Assembly: GCA_003344405.1 (NCBI GenBank)
Contig: NOWV01000002.1
Location: forward strand, 310,001-374,000
Direction: 5' to 3'
Source: Trichoplax sp. H2
Taxonomy: Eukaryota > Placozoa > Uniplacotomia > Trichoplacea
Length of the DNA: 64,000 nucleotides
The translations under genes and the position numbers were made by a program. Positions 48,966 through 61,979 of this stretch are shown in pieces (position 1 is the stretch's first letter; each line of letters begins with the position of its first letter). The notes below the pieces were generated by a model that was given only the letters and a program-made list of their open reading frames with translations, made no database searches and was not told the origin of the DNA.

Positions 48966-50422
48966 GCTCAAGATATAGATATACCGTAGAGCTTTAAAGA
49001 CACTTCGTTGAAACTCCGACCAAAAGCAAGAGACTGTCGAGTAAGGATGATGTAAATTAAAGACTCTTAACGAAGGGTGTCTAATGTAAATGTGTCACTT
49101 TTAAATACAACCGTACGCGTATGTTTATAGTACTGCAATGTTATCCGGTTACTGATTTGCTAAATCGTGTTATAAATTTGTAAAAGGAATATTGGGTAAG
49201 TTTGTAAGGAAATGCAATATTAATAAAATCCGAATGGAAACTCTTTATTTATTTGCTGTCATATTGGTCATGAATAGCCTTATCTGGTAAAGGAGACGGA
49301 GCAGAGTCTTATATCCGGTTGTAAAAATTGTCCTAAAATAATTTTCATGGACTGCAAAATTTAATTTTTGTCCATTTTTTTTAAATTGAAATCAAGTGGA
49401 ATGAAAATGTTTATGCAGAAAAGTCTAGAGTGTTTTAAGTAATATCATGATCCAGCTCGATCGATCATATCGTTATTATGAATCAATCGAGCTATACCAT
49501 ACGAACGGAGTAAAGTATTCATAGTACTGTAGCTATACAAGGTATGGTATGACTATAAGTGCGCTCATGGAAACAGTGTATAGCACTCAGTATTAAATAG
49601 ATTTAGAATTTTTATATCAAAAACCAATTTGAAATCAATTTTATAAATTCTATGAAATCAACCAAACCATTTTATTCAGCCTTAAGCTTAATACATCATA
49701 TAAGGAGTAAAATGCGCAAAAAATAGCATTTTTAAGCCTATAATTTTCCCAATATTGAATAGATTTCAGATTTTTGATTATGTTACAATCCATAAATGCA
49801 TTCGCCATTTTCATACTAATCAATATAGTACAGTACCAAATCTACTGTACTTTATACTGTATCATCGGCCATCTCTGCGGCAGCGCACCAAAAGGTGTCT
49901 CGCCCACTAAAGTTTCTAGTAGTCCATGCATGTACTAGCGTTTGATACAAGTTCTACTGTATTTGCTAGTCACTTTAACTGTACTTGACATCTGTAACAG
50001 TCATGGTACAGTCCTTGGGAGAAGCATTTGAGCAATCGCAGAAGCAGACCAACCCTTGAGCCAGCTTCGCGTGAAAATTGCTGGTTGCCATAACAACAAT
50101 AAAAAAATACGTTCTCAATAGAGAACATATTACTATATCGGGCACTGTAGAGGTAGAGTCGATGTTGTACAATGTTTTTATACATATAGATGACATACAC
50201 AGCACATATCAAACTCTCTTCCTATCGTCCTAATCGCATAGAGTTAAATATTAAGATAAACGAAATAGAAGAATCTTAATTTACCAGTTCGTCCATAATT
50301 GCATACTTATAGGTATTACTGTATAACGCAATCGGAACTGCAAACCTCTTGTAGTTCATAAAGTACTTCAATATCAGTTTATTGCATCAATTGCCTTGTC
50401 ATAATACAATCTTAATCCTAAA

Positions 50423-51707
50423 ATGGATGTCGATTACTTAAAAAAGAATGTTAGTGATGCATTGGCAGAAGGATTGAAAGAAGTCGTCGAAAAAAGACCA
50501 GGTGATCCTATTGAATTCTTGGGACATTGGCTGATCAAGTACAGGCAAAACCAACTCGATAATCAAAAGGTTAATAAAATGATAATATTTATCAGTTAAA
50601 ATTGGGGTGCAAATACCCTAAAGAATTATATTAATTATAGCCTCGACATAAGACGTGCTAAATCAATTCAGAAATCACTGTATACGTGCATCTAAAACCG
50701 TTATAACGTAGCAGTAATAAGTTACATCAACATCACAATTATTTTACATCAGATCCAAAATATTATTTTAGCAGGCGATCAAGATAAAGTATGTGCATTG
50801 ATATAGAAATAACAATTAATTGTGAATAACTTTTTATTCTTAGTTTTATATAAAATTTACTGCTGTATAGTAGTAGATGCCCAAAAAGTAACCGATATAC
50901 TATATACTTATATTGTTAAGTATTAATATTATGCCTCGGAGAATCATGCATTATCTTCAAATCTGAAGTAAGGTATAGAACTAATTTCAATCTTAAATGC
51001 AAACTAACAATGATACATAACTGTAGGAACTTGAAGAAGAAGAGAAAATAAGACAAGAAATTCTAGAGATAGAACGTGAAGAAGAACGAAAGCGAAAAAT
51101 CCAAGAAGAAATACTGAGATTAGAGAAGGCGAGAGAAGAAGCTAGGAAAAGAGAAGAAGCAGAATTAGCTGCATCAATCCAGGAGGCTCGTATAACGAAT
51201 GCTGACCTTATTGATAAAAAAGAAGAAGAAAAAGTAGAGGTGCCACAGTCGCCTATCATTATTGGCGATGGAGAGGAAGAAGGTGAGAATGGCTATGGCA
51301 TTGATTTTATAAATACGTAATCTAGCCTTAAATCTTATGTAACTCATAGAATGCTATCTAAAGCAAGCAACCTACTTTTTCCAATCTCTGCATCGGATAA
51401 TTTTATTTCTTAGTGAATCTGCAATTTCAATAACTTTCTTTCATTGAATACGTGTATATAGAGAGAGATGATGACGATCAATCTAGAGGAAGCTCCAGAT
51501 CAGTAGCAGATAGCAGAGATGGAGAAGAAAGGCCATCAACTGTAGATAAAGAAAGTGAAATTGATCCCGAAGCTGGTAAAGACTAATTCCATTGCTAAAT
51601 TTTTATTTCATAGCTGATTAATTATAGTTGATTTTTTTAATATACCATTGTCAAATAAACTACATCATTACTAATATTACAATATTTATGGTATAGCCGA
51701 GGAATAA
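50423..51707 (+). CDS. DYDC: DYDC-like Dpy-30 domain protein
   Basis: Four exons (50423-50569, 51027-51282, 51462-51575, 51697-51707) splice in frame to 175 aa. Residues 1-49 are a Dpy-30 motif: MDVDYLKKNVSDALAEGL, then KRPGDPIEFLGHWLIKYR, with the PIE(F/Y)L core of the dimerisation helices. A highly charged coiled coil follows (about 50-110, ELEEEEKIRQEILEIEREEE), then an acidic Ser/Asp-rich tail ending AEE. Domain order and length (about 175 aa) match DYDC1/DYDC2, known from testis and motile cilia and related to radial-spoke Dpy-30 proteins. The docking helix pair suggests binding to an amphipathic helix of a ciliary scaffold; that is inference. The exon 1 donor (AAG|GTTAAT) is weak. The final exon encodes only three residues, but phase and acceptor are good. 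Confidence 0.88.
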
Positions 51708-53094
51708 GATAGCAATGCACCCTTGAAATAATTTCGACAGTCAAGGCTGTAAATAATAATATAACTGCACCTTATGGCTCCTGAAAGAAAGAATAAAGAA
51801 AACACAATTTTCTGACTATCAACATGTACGTAAATTCTGTTAGTATACGGTATTGTGAAGCTAAAGGTAATTGATTACGATTATCCTTCGATCTTATACC
51901 AATCTTGTTCATAATTTATTAATTAACTAAACGGAACGCTTGTTTACTTAAAGTTGGAGATGCGATTCATGCATGAATACTAATCCAGTAATGATATTTG
52001 CTACCAATTCATTTGTATATTATAAGGTCATAACATTTAAACTGTCCTTACTAAAATAAAGTGTAAATCGTACTTGAATCTTAAGGTATATTTTCGATTT
52101 TGTACAAAAACCGCTATTTTACTATAAGCGTGTATTAATTTAAAGCTTGCATAACATGAATAACCATATAAAAGTAAGAAGTTTAGCTAGTGCTTAAATT
52201 ATATTCCACAATAATGTTTACAACCTTGTAATTTATAAAATAATAAGAGTACGAAATAGAATTAGTAAATAATTGAGACTTGGGATAGATTTTCATTATA
52301 CTTTCATTTACCATAAAACTTATAAGCAAGCGCCCTATTCTGTAAGTTATGGACCAAAATATCAAACATGAATAACATTGGTTATAATAAACTGCTTATG
52401 TAGAGCTTTTACACTTTTGATAATGTGAAGAACTAAATATTAAAATTACAATTTGTGAAGAATGATTCTGATGTACTTTATCATAAGAAGCAACAAATCA
52501 TGAATCGTTAACACGTAACTGTAATAATGTCTGCTATTAAAATTACATATAATTGTGCGTTGCACATTAGTAATTAGCATGCTAGCTAATTAGTAATCCT
52601 ATATAGTACTTCAGCTAGTAGTTCAATTACTCTTCACTATATCGATGAATATATCTCTAGAAGACACATAATATCAAATGCTAGAATAAACTCGTGCAAC
52701 TATAGTTAGATACATTTTGTATCGTCTGCATTTCTCGACAATGTTAATGAATAATTCTTCTTAGATAAATTTGGTGACAATATTTTTTAGTCTAATTAGT
52801 AAAGACTGCAGCATTGTTATGGTTGAATCTAGATATGTAAATCTTACCCGTACGTTTTATTCATACCCCTATTATTTTTTGTTCGATTGTTTGTAACTAA
52901 TTTACACCAATATATTAAACTTATCTGCTATTAATTGTGTGATAAACGTAATTTTATTCAGTACTATTTTTCTACAAAATTATCAGAAGACAAAGTTACG
53001 AAATTGGCTATTCAATAATCAAATTTACTTTATTTAACTTTTATTCAATTCTTGAGTAGTTTAAATAACACATTGTAGCAAAACGATATCCTGT
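51708..53094. other. Gap between convergent genes
   Basis: Contains the 3' UTRs of the DYDC-like gene (+) and the first GST gene (-). The part 52860-53040 resembles 56890-57070, downstream of the second GST gene. Both end with TATTCAATAAT followed by CTTTATTTA, consistent with a duplicated GST 3' UTR. Confidence 0.5.
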
Positions 53095-55227
53095 TTAGAA
53101 TTGGAACTCTTGTTTGTAATTCTTGATGTTGGGAAGATTTGCAATACGATCACGCAATGCGGTTAATTTTGGAAATTTATCTGCCCATTCTCCTCCATCA
53201 AGAATTTTCAGCAAGTTATTGGAAATTTCATAAAAGGCAATGTCAGCATATGTTAACTGTTACAGAATTAGAATTAGGAGAATGTGCAATTAGTTTAAAG
53301 GATGATAAGATTATTAAACTCAAATATAGGCAAATACGAAGCAATTGTATCTTAAAAGAATTTTATCAGTGTAAATTGTTTCTCGAAGTTGCAATTTATA
53401 GTATATTTACATTGCCAGTAAAGTATTCACCACCAGCATTTTCTAAGCGACGTTCCAAAAATCCCAAGCCTTTCGGGGCAGTTTCTTCCACAAACTTCTT
53501 TCTTAACTGCTCTTTCTTCTCTTCGTCCTTCATCACATAGAATGTAATCATCGGCTCCCTAAGATCGACGGTTAGGAAGTCATAGATTTCATCAGCCTGA
53601 GCTTGTTCTAGATTAGTTTTTCCGGCTAAGCCTACCATTTTTGGGTTAAAATTCATTTAGAATAGTCTTCATTGCAAAGAATACATCATTATATGTGCAG
53701 TTCAATTATCATGCAAAATTATTCTAAGATTAAATAGCACGGTAATTATAATATTATGGAGGGAGTATCCGATAATAAGGTGCTTTTCAACAATAATTAT
53801 TTATTTTCGGCTGCACCCGACAAGCAGATAATGTTAAAAAGTTTTAAACCTACCCGTAAAGCCTGCAGCAGCACGAGTAATGGCCCCGCTCTGAAAAAAA
53901 ACATTCCCATCAATTTCTAGGACTGGTATTTGTTGAAACGGAAACCTACCAGCTATAATGAAGGAAGAAATTTGCGCAACGTCATTAACACAATTGTTTT
54001 AAATTATTTGACAGTAAAATATAAAAAATTCTTTTTTAGTCACATTGGTATTACTTCGTATCAGAAGCAAAAACAATAACATTAAATTATCGTACCCTTT
54101 TATGTATCAGTAATATGTGAAATATTATCAACTCTCCCATTATAAAACTAAGAAAATATCTTCCCATTATAAAACTAACAAAATATCTTTCTATGCAAAT
54201 AGATTGTTGTTGATAAGGATTAATAAAATTTGATAATTTTCCGACTCGGAAATGAATAAGGAATCGTTAGCACCTTTGATCATGAACTTGATGGATACAT
54301 TATTACCAGTATCCATTACAGGTGTTCATCTACACTGACGTTCAGTAATAAAAAAATATGAATCAGTGGTATATCTAAGAGTACTGATTCTCACTAAACG
54401 TGATAGGCCCAGCAATTTTGATAGCATACACTCGCATACACCCTATAGGTAAGTATTTACTGGCGTCTTTAAATTGATTTACTTAATTAATTGAGTATTT
54501 GATCTTTTACTAATGGCTGTTGCATGGTAACCTCTGGTGAAAAAATTGTCCTGAGTCATTACCTCTACGCACTGCAATATCCTGTACAATAGAGCACTTT
54601 ATGGAATAGGACTCTCTTAAAAGCACCTATATCTTAGTAATAATATGCTTATTTATTTTAGAGGGATTCTCACGCCGTATATTTGTACTGTAATGTCTAT
54701 AAAGTAGTATATACCAAAGGAAACGAATCTTTTGTGAGTTTTTGCGTAATACTTAATTTGCACATGAAATACATATCGTGATAGTGATTTATTTAACCAG
54801 CTACGGAGAAATTGCATGATTAAATATCCAAACTTTGAAAGATGAATGTGCCTCGAACTCGATGTATTCACCGGCAATCAACTAATAGTCTTCACTATAT
54901 ATTAAAGTACTAAATTAAATTTAAATTTAGTGAACATTCTTTTATACATTTTCTATCATTTCTCGCTTCATTATAAATAGGACAATCATCTCAAAATATT
55001 ATGTGTGAGTAAATTAAACTAATGCGACAAGAAAATCGATAATTTTTCAGAACTGCTGATGCCACAAGTGTGTTACTGATATGATAAAACTTACAAGATT
55101 TGAGTTCTGGCCAGTCACTTTTTTCAATCCTCTCATCAACGTACTCTAATCCAGCTTGAGTAAAGATAAGGCGAGCAATTTCAGCTCTGCCGGGAATGTT
55201 GAAGTACGTGAGTTTTATAGAAGGCAT
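53095..55227 (-). CDS. GST: Sigma-class glutathione S-transferase, copy 1
   Basis: Four exons (55227-55095, 53952-53854, 53631-53411, 53256-53095) splice in frame to 204 aa, the usual length of sigma GSTs (HPGDS-like). The start MPSIKLTYFN places the catalytic Tyr at residue 8. The thioredoxin-like half (about 1-78) includes GRAEIARLIF, DWPELKS, then QQIPVLEIDG and QSGAITR, which form the glutathione site (cis-Pro after Ile; Gln-Ser). The helical half follows (LAGKTNLEQAQADEI, GGEYFTGN, LTYADIAFYE). It should conjugate glutathione to electrophiles or isomerise prostaglandin-like substrates in the cytosol. It is about 70% like copy 2 by eye, with the same intron positions and phases. Intron 1 is 1142 bp. 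Confidence 0.95.
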
Positions 55228-55500
55228 GTTTAATATAAGTTCTTATCACTTTAGTAAAATAAAAGTAAGATCAATCAGAGCAACACCATCAAGGAAAAAG
55301 AGGGTGTATGAACAGGTTAAGTCTAAACTAGAATCCTCATACTATTTAGAAAAGTATTGTTCTATCTTACTAGACAATGACAGCTGTTTGTTTTTTATTC
55401 GAACCCTTTCTACCTTTTATTCTTCTAATTTTAATAATTGCTACCTACTGTGCATTATGATGTTGATATTTTTCGACCAATAAGCTTCCCTTTCATATTA
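55228..55500 (-). promoter_or_regulatory. Upstream region shared by the three GST first exons
   Basis: On the plus strand this stretch runs AGATCAATCAGAGCAACACC, then TTGTTCTATCTTACT, TACCTTTTATTC and TTTTTCGACCAAT. The same series, with changes, lies upstream of GST copy 2 (about 59690-59925) and partly upstream of the orphan exon (about 61980-62190). Retention in all three suggests promoter sequence was duplicated with the gene. No specific factor site is claimed. Confidence 0.5.
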
Positions 55501-55669
55501 TACTGAATTTTACAGAATTACTCCACGTTATTAATACTGCTCTAAGTGATTCAATTATAAATTCCTTAGACTACTACAACTAGTTGATACTCAGAAATAC
55601 TATAAATAGGGAAAGTTTAATTAAGCAACAAGCATGTGTGATAGTGATCAACTTTTTACAGTGCTTGTG

Positions 55670-55965
55670 CGTTAGGATTTCAGATACTGAGGTAATATTA
55701 TCAGTATTAAATCAAGTATTATTTAATATACACCTCTCGCTGAATAAATAACAACCAAAGATTAGCAGGTAAGGATTGCAAATAGTCAAGATCTAGAAAT
55801 AAATCTGTTTTGCTATAATACGATGTGCAAGAGGGTCATTGATGATCATCATTGCTCGAAATGATGAAATTCCGCAAGGAATACCTTAGTTTCATTCAAT
55901 TATATTATTGGACAAATCAGTCTTGAAATTAAACTTGAAAGTGAATCTGTAAGATAAATTACCAA
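55670..55965 (+). pseudogene. Decayed MCUR1/CCDC90 copy 1
   Basis: 55676-55768 aligns with exon 3 of the intact gene (39829-39932): the acceptor TTAG and GATTTCAGA, then AAATCAAGTA, CCAAAGAT and the donor CAGGTAAGGATTGC are kept. The body has in-frame stops and deletions. About 55908-55955 aligns with exon 4 (GGACAAAT, TTGAAATTAAA), but its acceptor AG is lost. Intron sequence between them also appears related. The targeting-peptide exon and later exons are not found. It sits between two GST genes and reads opposite to them. Confidence 0.8.
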
Positions 55966-57161
55966 AAGCACCAATCATATAATATTAATGAATTATTATT
56001 TGAAGAGGGTAAAGTAAAAATTCTACTAAAGCATGGGATGCTAAACCGAGCTGCTCTGCACTATGCACGCATTAAACTCCGTATTTATCCTCGAAGATAT
56101 TTGTTGTATCGCAATCATTACAATATCACCGTACCTATTACAGTATTTGTATGATAATAATACTATTAACAGTAAGCCTCTCTAGAATTTAAAAAATAAT
56201 CTTACGTAGTGTTTTGAAGTTATATTCTTTGTTAACAATAAAAAATCTTACAATTTATAACATATGATAATGACTTAAAACAAAATTACCAGGGACCCAA
56301 TTAAAATTTGATATAGATGTTCATTTATGCTTTTCTGCTGATAAGAAACTAAATATTTTATGAGTTATAGGCCAAATTATCAACAGGTTAATAAAACTTG
56401 TTGTCACAAGCTTGCTTAAATACAACTTTTCCGTTTGTCGATGCTGTGATATCAAAAATATTAATTCTATATTATGGTTTGTAAGGTACGTTATGTTTTT
56501 AGATGTGCTTTTTTACACGAGATAGGTATGCTGTAGGTTCGATGAATTGCTAGTACCTTACCTATATAATACTTTAAAATCTTGACTACTAAAATTCACA
56601 TTAAGGCGAAATACGTTTACACATTAAAATTAACGTGGTAGTAAACTGTTTTTAATACTCTGTATTTATGCGTAGCAAGATACCTCGTCAAAATGTTTAA
56701 TTACTTGTCAGTGTGTCGATAAATGTTTTCTATGGTACATGTAATAGTAACACTAGAGTAATCTTATATAGTCATCGTTAAATTTACTGCCTATTGAATA
56801 GTTCTCTCTAGTATAACTTTTCAATAACCACCCCTCAAATAAAGCTATCGCACCGTAAACTGTACGCGTATGCTTCTTACTGCTTACAGCATTGTATCTC
56901 TTTATTATTCAATCGTTTGCTATCAGATTATACTATCACAACAAGCTAATCCAATCTCAAATCAATACTGTAATAACCTCGATTTTATTTACGATCATTT
57001 TCTACAAAAGAATTATTTCAAGACGGGGTTATAAATCAATAGTTATTCAATAATTAAATCTACTTTATTTAGAGATTAAAGAATATCCAAAAAGTTTAGT
57101 ACTAAATGGGCTCTTGAGTACTGTACTCTAAATAACATAATGCCGTAAGATGGCATTCTAT
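55966..57161. other. Gap between decayed copy 1 and GST copy 2
   Basis: No coding exon. The right part (about 56890-57100) resembles the GST copy 1 3' flank at 52860-53060, so it belongs to the duplicated unit. The left part may hold more, unrecognisable, remains of the CCDC90 copy. Confidence 0.45.
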
Positions 57162-59654
57162 TTAAGATTTGTGCTCTTCTGCGTACTTCTTGATATTGGG
57201 GAGATTTGCAACACGATCATACAATGCAGCTAATTTCGGGAATTGCGTTGCCATTTCTTCTCCATTAAGGATATTTTCCGTAAACTTAACAAATCGGTAA
57301 AAGCCAATGTCGGCATATGTCAACTATTGCAAGAATGAAAATTTGGAACAGTATTAGATTTTAATTGGTACATAGGCAAATTAATTAAACAGTATATTAA
57401 AGTTTCCATCAAGATAATTCCTTTTACTTGACTATGATTTACGATATACTCACACTGCCAGTAAAGTATTCACCACCGGCCTGTTCTAGACGTTTTTGCA
57501 AAAATCCTAAACCTTTTGGAGCTTCTTCTTCAACAAATTTCTTTTTCAGTTCTGCTTTTTTATCTTCATCTTTCTCACCGAAAAGGAACTTGATTATCTT
57601 TTCCTGAAGATCAGCTTGCAGAAAATCAACGATTTCATCTGCTAAAGCTTGTTCGAGGCTAGTTTTTCCGGCCAAGCCTGCAATTTTAATTACAGGTTTA
57701 TTTTACGCTGATTCTCAATGCACCTAATGGGCTACAATGCCTACTTCATTACCATATGAAATTACTTTAAGTCTAAACGATAATGTACTTGTATCTTTAG
57801 TAACTAATCATCTTGTATGAATGAAAATAGACTTTAAATATTATTACTCTAGGCTACGTCATATTCGCTAGGATATAATCGATGTATGAACAAAGAAATA
57901 TTAACTAAAATTTACCAGAAAAGCGCGCAGCAGCACGAGCAATAGCTGTACTCTGAACATAGACGTGGCCATCAACCTCTAAGATTGGTATTTGTTGGAA
58001 GGGAAACCTACCAGCTATAGTAAAAGAAGAAATTAATACAAATTTGTTAAAATTATTTTAATAGAAACTGTAAATTATGTCATTTTGTTTCTTTGCCGTA
58101 CTCATGTTACTATACGTATATCGAAGGCAAGAAGGATGATCAGGCTTGACTGGTAGGAAATAATATGGGAGACGCTATGAACGATTCTCATTCTATAAAT
58201 TGGTAAACTATCTTGTATGCTGAGTGCAAGAAAAATAACAGGTATACACTCGCATACTGTATAGAATTTCACATGGTTCTGTACCTCTTAATAATATCAT
58301 TAGAATTACTCAAAGTGATAAAGAATAGTTTATCACTGATAAGGATGTAAACGAAATTAGTAAGCTCACAATCTGGAAACAAAATTAGAATGAATAGTAT
58401 TGCTATTACTAGTCACCAGCTTCACGAATAAGCATCGATATAACATTAATAGTGATTAATGAACTTTATAAGCGTTCATCATTTACGTCGTATCATTTAT
58501 CTGACTACAAATATCGCATGAAAGTATTTCCACTGCACACTAATACTGATCCTTACTAAATAGACATGAGCTTATCGATAGGAATTCCACATACTCCCTA
58601 CAGTTAAATCTATCTAATCCCGTGCACAAAAAATTAATTTATTTAATTACTCTACTTTTCTGATCATAACTCGTTGCTTAGTAACGTTGAATGAAAAATC
58701 ATCCAAACGTTACGTTTTACACCGTAATACGGTACAGTACTTTTTAAAGTTAAAGGGACTGTAGCCTTATGGACTGGTATAAGGTGTTGTACTGTATGAT
58801 ACCCTCTATAGCAATAATATTAAAGTTTGTATACCACACCAGGGCGCATTCCCTGACATAATTCTAGATAGTTAATGAGAACATCTACGGACAGATGCAA
58901 GTAGAATTTATTTGATATATTGCCATGATAGATGGAGTTAAAATTTTTTTTGCATGTACCGGATAATACTGTTATTCGATGTCTCTGTCCTTTATTAACT
59001 TGGCTTTCATCATACAGTATATTAAAGCCCCATCTAGTAGATATTTTTCACTGCGTTATATCTCATTCTCGACTAAAAATTTTGCATTTAAGAGGAATGT
59101 ATCCGCTGAAGATCGTAATGAGAGAGTTAGCAACTATCTAAAGCTAAACTTGTTTAACTAAATAATTGTTATCTAAATTACAGGATTAAACTAAATTTTA
59201 TTCGATCTGCTACCTCTGCTCTGTTCTAGACTGATTATATAAACGTCAATTAAACGAACATAGATAACATTGCTGAATTCTGAAAAGCATTCTAGACAGT
59301 CACAGTACGTACTTTGCAAAATCACGAATAAATAAGGTGTATTGCAATGTCACTGCTTTTCTAAATTTAGTTATCTAATGCAAAATAAGATAATTACTTT
59401 TACACAGACACTCAGTTGGTAAATGTAAGCAAAATTGGTGTGAAAAATATTAATTTGCAACTATCAAAAGGTTATTGAAACAAATTGGGCGATAAGATGG
59501 AGTAATTAGATGAAAACTTACATGATTTAAGTTCTGGCCAGTCTTTTCCTTCAATTCTTTCATCCGTAAAATCTACGCCACCTTGTGCAAAGATAAGACG
59601 GATAAGTTCAGCTCTGCCGGGGCCGTTGAAGTAGGTAAGTTTAATGGAAGGCAT
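57162..59654 (-). CDS. GST: Sigma-class glutathione S-transferase, copy 2
   Basis: Four exons (59654-59522, 58014-57916, 57677-57454, 57323-57162) splice in frame to 205 aa. Exon 1, 2 and 4 lengths are identical to copy 1; exon 3 is one codon longer. MPSIKLTYFNGPGRAELIRL carries the catalytic Tyr8; QQIPILEVDG and QSTAIAR form the glutathione site. The helical half reads LAGKTSLEQALADEIVDFL, then GGEYFTGS, LTYADIGFYRF, and ends EEHKS. It differs from copy 1 mainly in the C-terminal half (RFVKFTENIL versus EISNNLLKIL), which lines the electrophile pocket, so substrate preference may differ; that is inference. Intron 1 is about 1.5 kb. Confidence 0.95.
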
Positions 59655-59689
59655 ATTTGGTGTGAGTTACAAGTACAATCTGCTGCAAT

Positions 59690-59930
59690 AAAAATAAAAC
59701 AAGAGCAATCAAAGTAACACCGTCGAGAAAGAAGGCGTGTGGGCCAGATCAAATTTAATGCAGCGTCTTTATATTGTAGGTTGGCATTGTTCTATCTTGC
59801 TGCGTAATGATGTTTGGTTGTCATTGTTCACACTCCATCCACCTTTTATTCCACTCATTTCATCATTTGTTTTCTACAGTGTCATATGACATCAGCAATT
59901 TTCGACCAATCGATTTCTTCCTCATTTAAT
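59690..59930 (-). promoter_or_regulatory. Upstream region of GST copy 2
   Basis: Aligns by eye with the region upstream of GST copy 1: AGCAATCAAAGTAACACCGT, TTGTTCTATCTTGCT, CCACCTTTTATTCCA and TTTTCGACCAAT occur in the same order and spacing. This supports a duplication that carried its promoter. Confidence 0.5.
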
Positions 59931-60689
59931 GATATGTAAAGTCTGCAAAGTTAATAAATTATACATTCATATGAATATTGAGCTTTTATGATCAGTCATA
60001 TTATTATACTTAAGTAGTATTATAGATCCAGTTAGAAATATTTAGCGATGTTGAAATCATAGCATGTATACGAGAATGCAATTTGGAGTAAAAGCTGAGA
60101 TTAATCTTTCTGATGATGTTTAATAAATTGTAATGGAGACATACTGCCACATAGCGATGCCGATGATTTGAATATATAAAATAAGCCAATGCTGTAGCAA
60201 GATATAAGCTTGTGAATAAAAATAGAGCTGAGCTATTTTTTGATGCTGCATAACTAAAAATGTTTAGGATGCTTTATTTACAAATCCATGACAGGATTCA
60301 GGTTGTCAGCAAATCAATATTATAAATAGTTGTACTGCATTGACATCGCTACAGCTGAGTATGGCCACAGTACAATATATGATATAAAAAAAATCCTGTA
60401 CGATATTAAGATATCAGACGTAAGAAGCTGAAGTGATTTAATTTTCTTTGCTGTTAATATTGTCATAAGTGATTTGCTCACACAAATACCATAGAAGTAA
60501 TGAGGTAGTTGTACGTGTATAGTATTACAATATTGCTGCTGAATATTAGTATTATTATAGAACAGGCATATGATACTATGGTTCAGGTAGTAATTACGTA
60601 GTAGTATCCAGATAGAAGCTAAAATACTTTCTGTAAGCGTTACATGAAATACTCACTAATCTGCAATATCTTTTACATAAACAGTACTG

Positions 60690-61390
60690 TAATTATTAAA
60701 GATCAGTAGGTAAAGATTGCAAATGATTAATCGTAAAAATAAAATGGACTGTGTTATAATACAATACAATGTAAATGTAATAATAGTATTTTTGATGATG
60801 GTCTTATGATTTATTTCTATAATATTATGCCGAATGAAAGACTTGATAAACAAATGCTTTAATTTCAATTTAACAATATTGTAGAATAAATTAATCTCAG
60901 AAAATAATTCAGGATGCACATCTTTAAGATATATTATCTACTAATCAAGCGATATCAGTCGGCTAGCATTTAAATATAGTAAAATAAAAACCTTTAAGCG
61001 ATAAGTAGCTCAACTGAACGGTGCTTTACTCTTCTAGTAATTATTAGTAACCTATAAATAATCTCGTTATAATCCTATCAAGACAAAACCTTTGCAGTAA
61101 CTGTTAACTAAATACAGATTGAAGCTACCTGATTAGCTGTACTTTAAGTAAGTAACTGAATTTATTTTAACTACGTTATGTTCAATATGTGGAGAAATAC
61201 AAAGTAATTCTTAATGTAACTGTATTTTACGTTGTTTATCTGCGTTAAGTTGGCTCAATGTATGTATCATTTTAAGTCTATTTTCGATTTTGCAATAACG
61301 GCCAATGGCTTCTTCTGTGCATTACAGGAAAGATATGCTAATACTGAGAAACGTAGATTTGACCTACTAAGAATGAGAATCAAGTAGCCC
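60690..61390 (+). pseudogene. Decayed MCUR1/CCDC90 copy 2
   Basis: Three pieces align in order with the intact gene. At 60697-60710, AAAGATCAGTAGGTAAAGAT matches the exon 3 end and donor (CAA changed to CAG, CAG to TAG). At about 60885-60935, AATAAATTAATCT and CATCTTTAAGAT match exon 4. At about 61329-61385, GGAAAGATATGCTAATACTG and GAATGAGAATCAAG match exon 5. Intron 4 also shows similarity (AACCTATAAATAATCTCGTT). In-frame stops and a single-base loss in exon 5 make it non-functional. It covers more of the gene than copy 1. Confidence 0.82.
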
Positions 61391-61815
61391 TTGATTTATA
61401 TTATGTCATTAATATGCACGTAGACCCTAAAAGAAAGTAATTACAGAGCCGTGATCATCATTATGGTCACAGAGCTGTACATTATTGGTTTTCAATATCC
61501 ATTAATATTTTACGTGACAAGTTGCAAAGGTGGAATGCAGAATAAAATCTAGGTATTATAATTGATCTCATCATTTTTTAATTAGTTAATAAGCTATTGC
61601 CTTATATCGAAGCAGTAATTTATTGGAATATTTTTAATTTAATTTAACTCCTTGTAATACATGTAAATTCTAAGACCGTCTTTTTACGCAAAAATCTGAA
61701 CGTATAATGGCGGTAAAATGTAAGCGAAACATAATCTATAGCTGTAGCTGTAACTGCCTGCAAGATTTTTATGCATGAGGGACTGTGCGATCAGTAGGTA
61801 TGTGACAAAACTTAC

Positions 61816-61948
61816 AAGCTTTTACTTGTTCCTAACCTTTCCCATCAATTCTTTCATCAACGTATTCCACCCCATCTTGAGCAAAGATGGAACGAATAAT
61901 TTCAGCTCTACCGCTGGCATTGAAGTAGTTGAGTTTAACGAAAGGCAT
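61816..61948 (-). pseudogene. Orphan GST first exon with a stop codon
   Basis: Exactly 133 nt, the same as exon 1 of both GST genes, from ATG 61948 to a kept donor (GCTT|GTAAG). It reads [30 protein letters not shown] and RIDGKG, then TAG where the intact genes have TGG (Trp of DWPEL). The catalytic Tyr8 codon is kept. No exon 2-4 sequence lies downstream on the minus strand: the decayed CCDC90 copy follows within about 430 bp. It is a broken relic of a third GST gene. Confidence 0.88.
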
Positions 61949-61979
61949 ATTCGATATAAATTAAATGTAATAAAAATAT

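Larger units (their letters stand above)
48000..50422. other. Gap between divergent genes
   Basis: This region lies between the starts of the SOWAH gene (-) and the DYDC-like gene (+), so it should hold both promoters. It contains a palindrome cluster at 48245-48320 and a diverged direct duplication at 48712-48965. A minus-strand frame at about 49970-50212 includes a Cys-rich stretch (CFCDCSNASPKDC) but has no splice context or family match. No other gene is supported. Confidence 0.5.

Noticed and set aside
49970-50212. Cys-rich minus-strand frames (CFCDCSNASPKDC) resembling a small secreted domain
   Set aside because: Two frames overlap, no acceptor or donor gives a larger domain, and no cysteine spacing of a known family is met.
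50774-50790. Possible extra microexon in the DYDC-like gene (after TTTTAG, before GTATGT)
   Set aside because: It would be 17 nt between two phase-0 boundaries and would break the frame; the direct join 50569-51027 keeps it.
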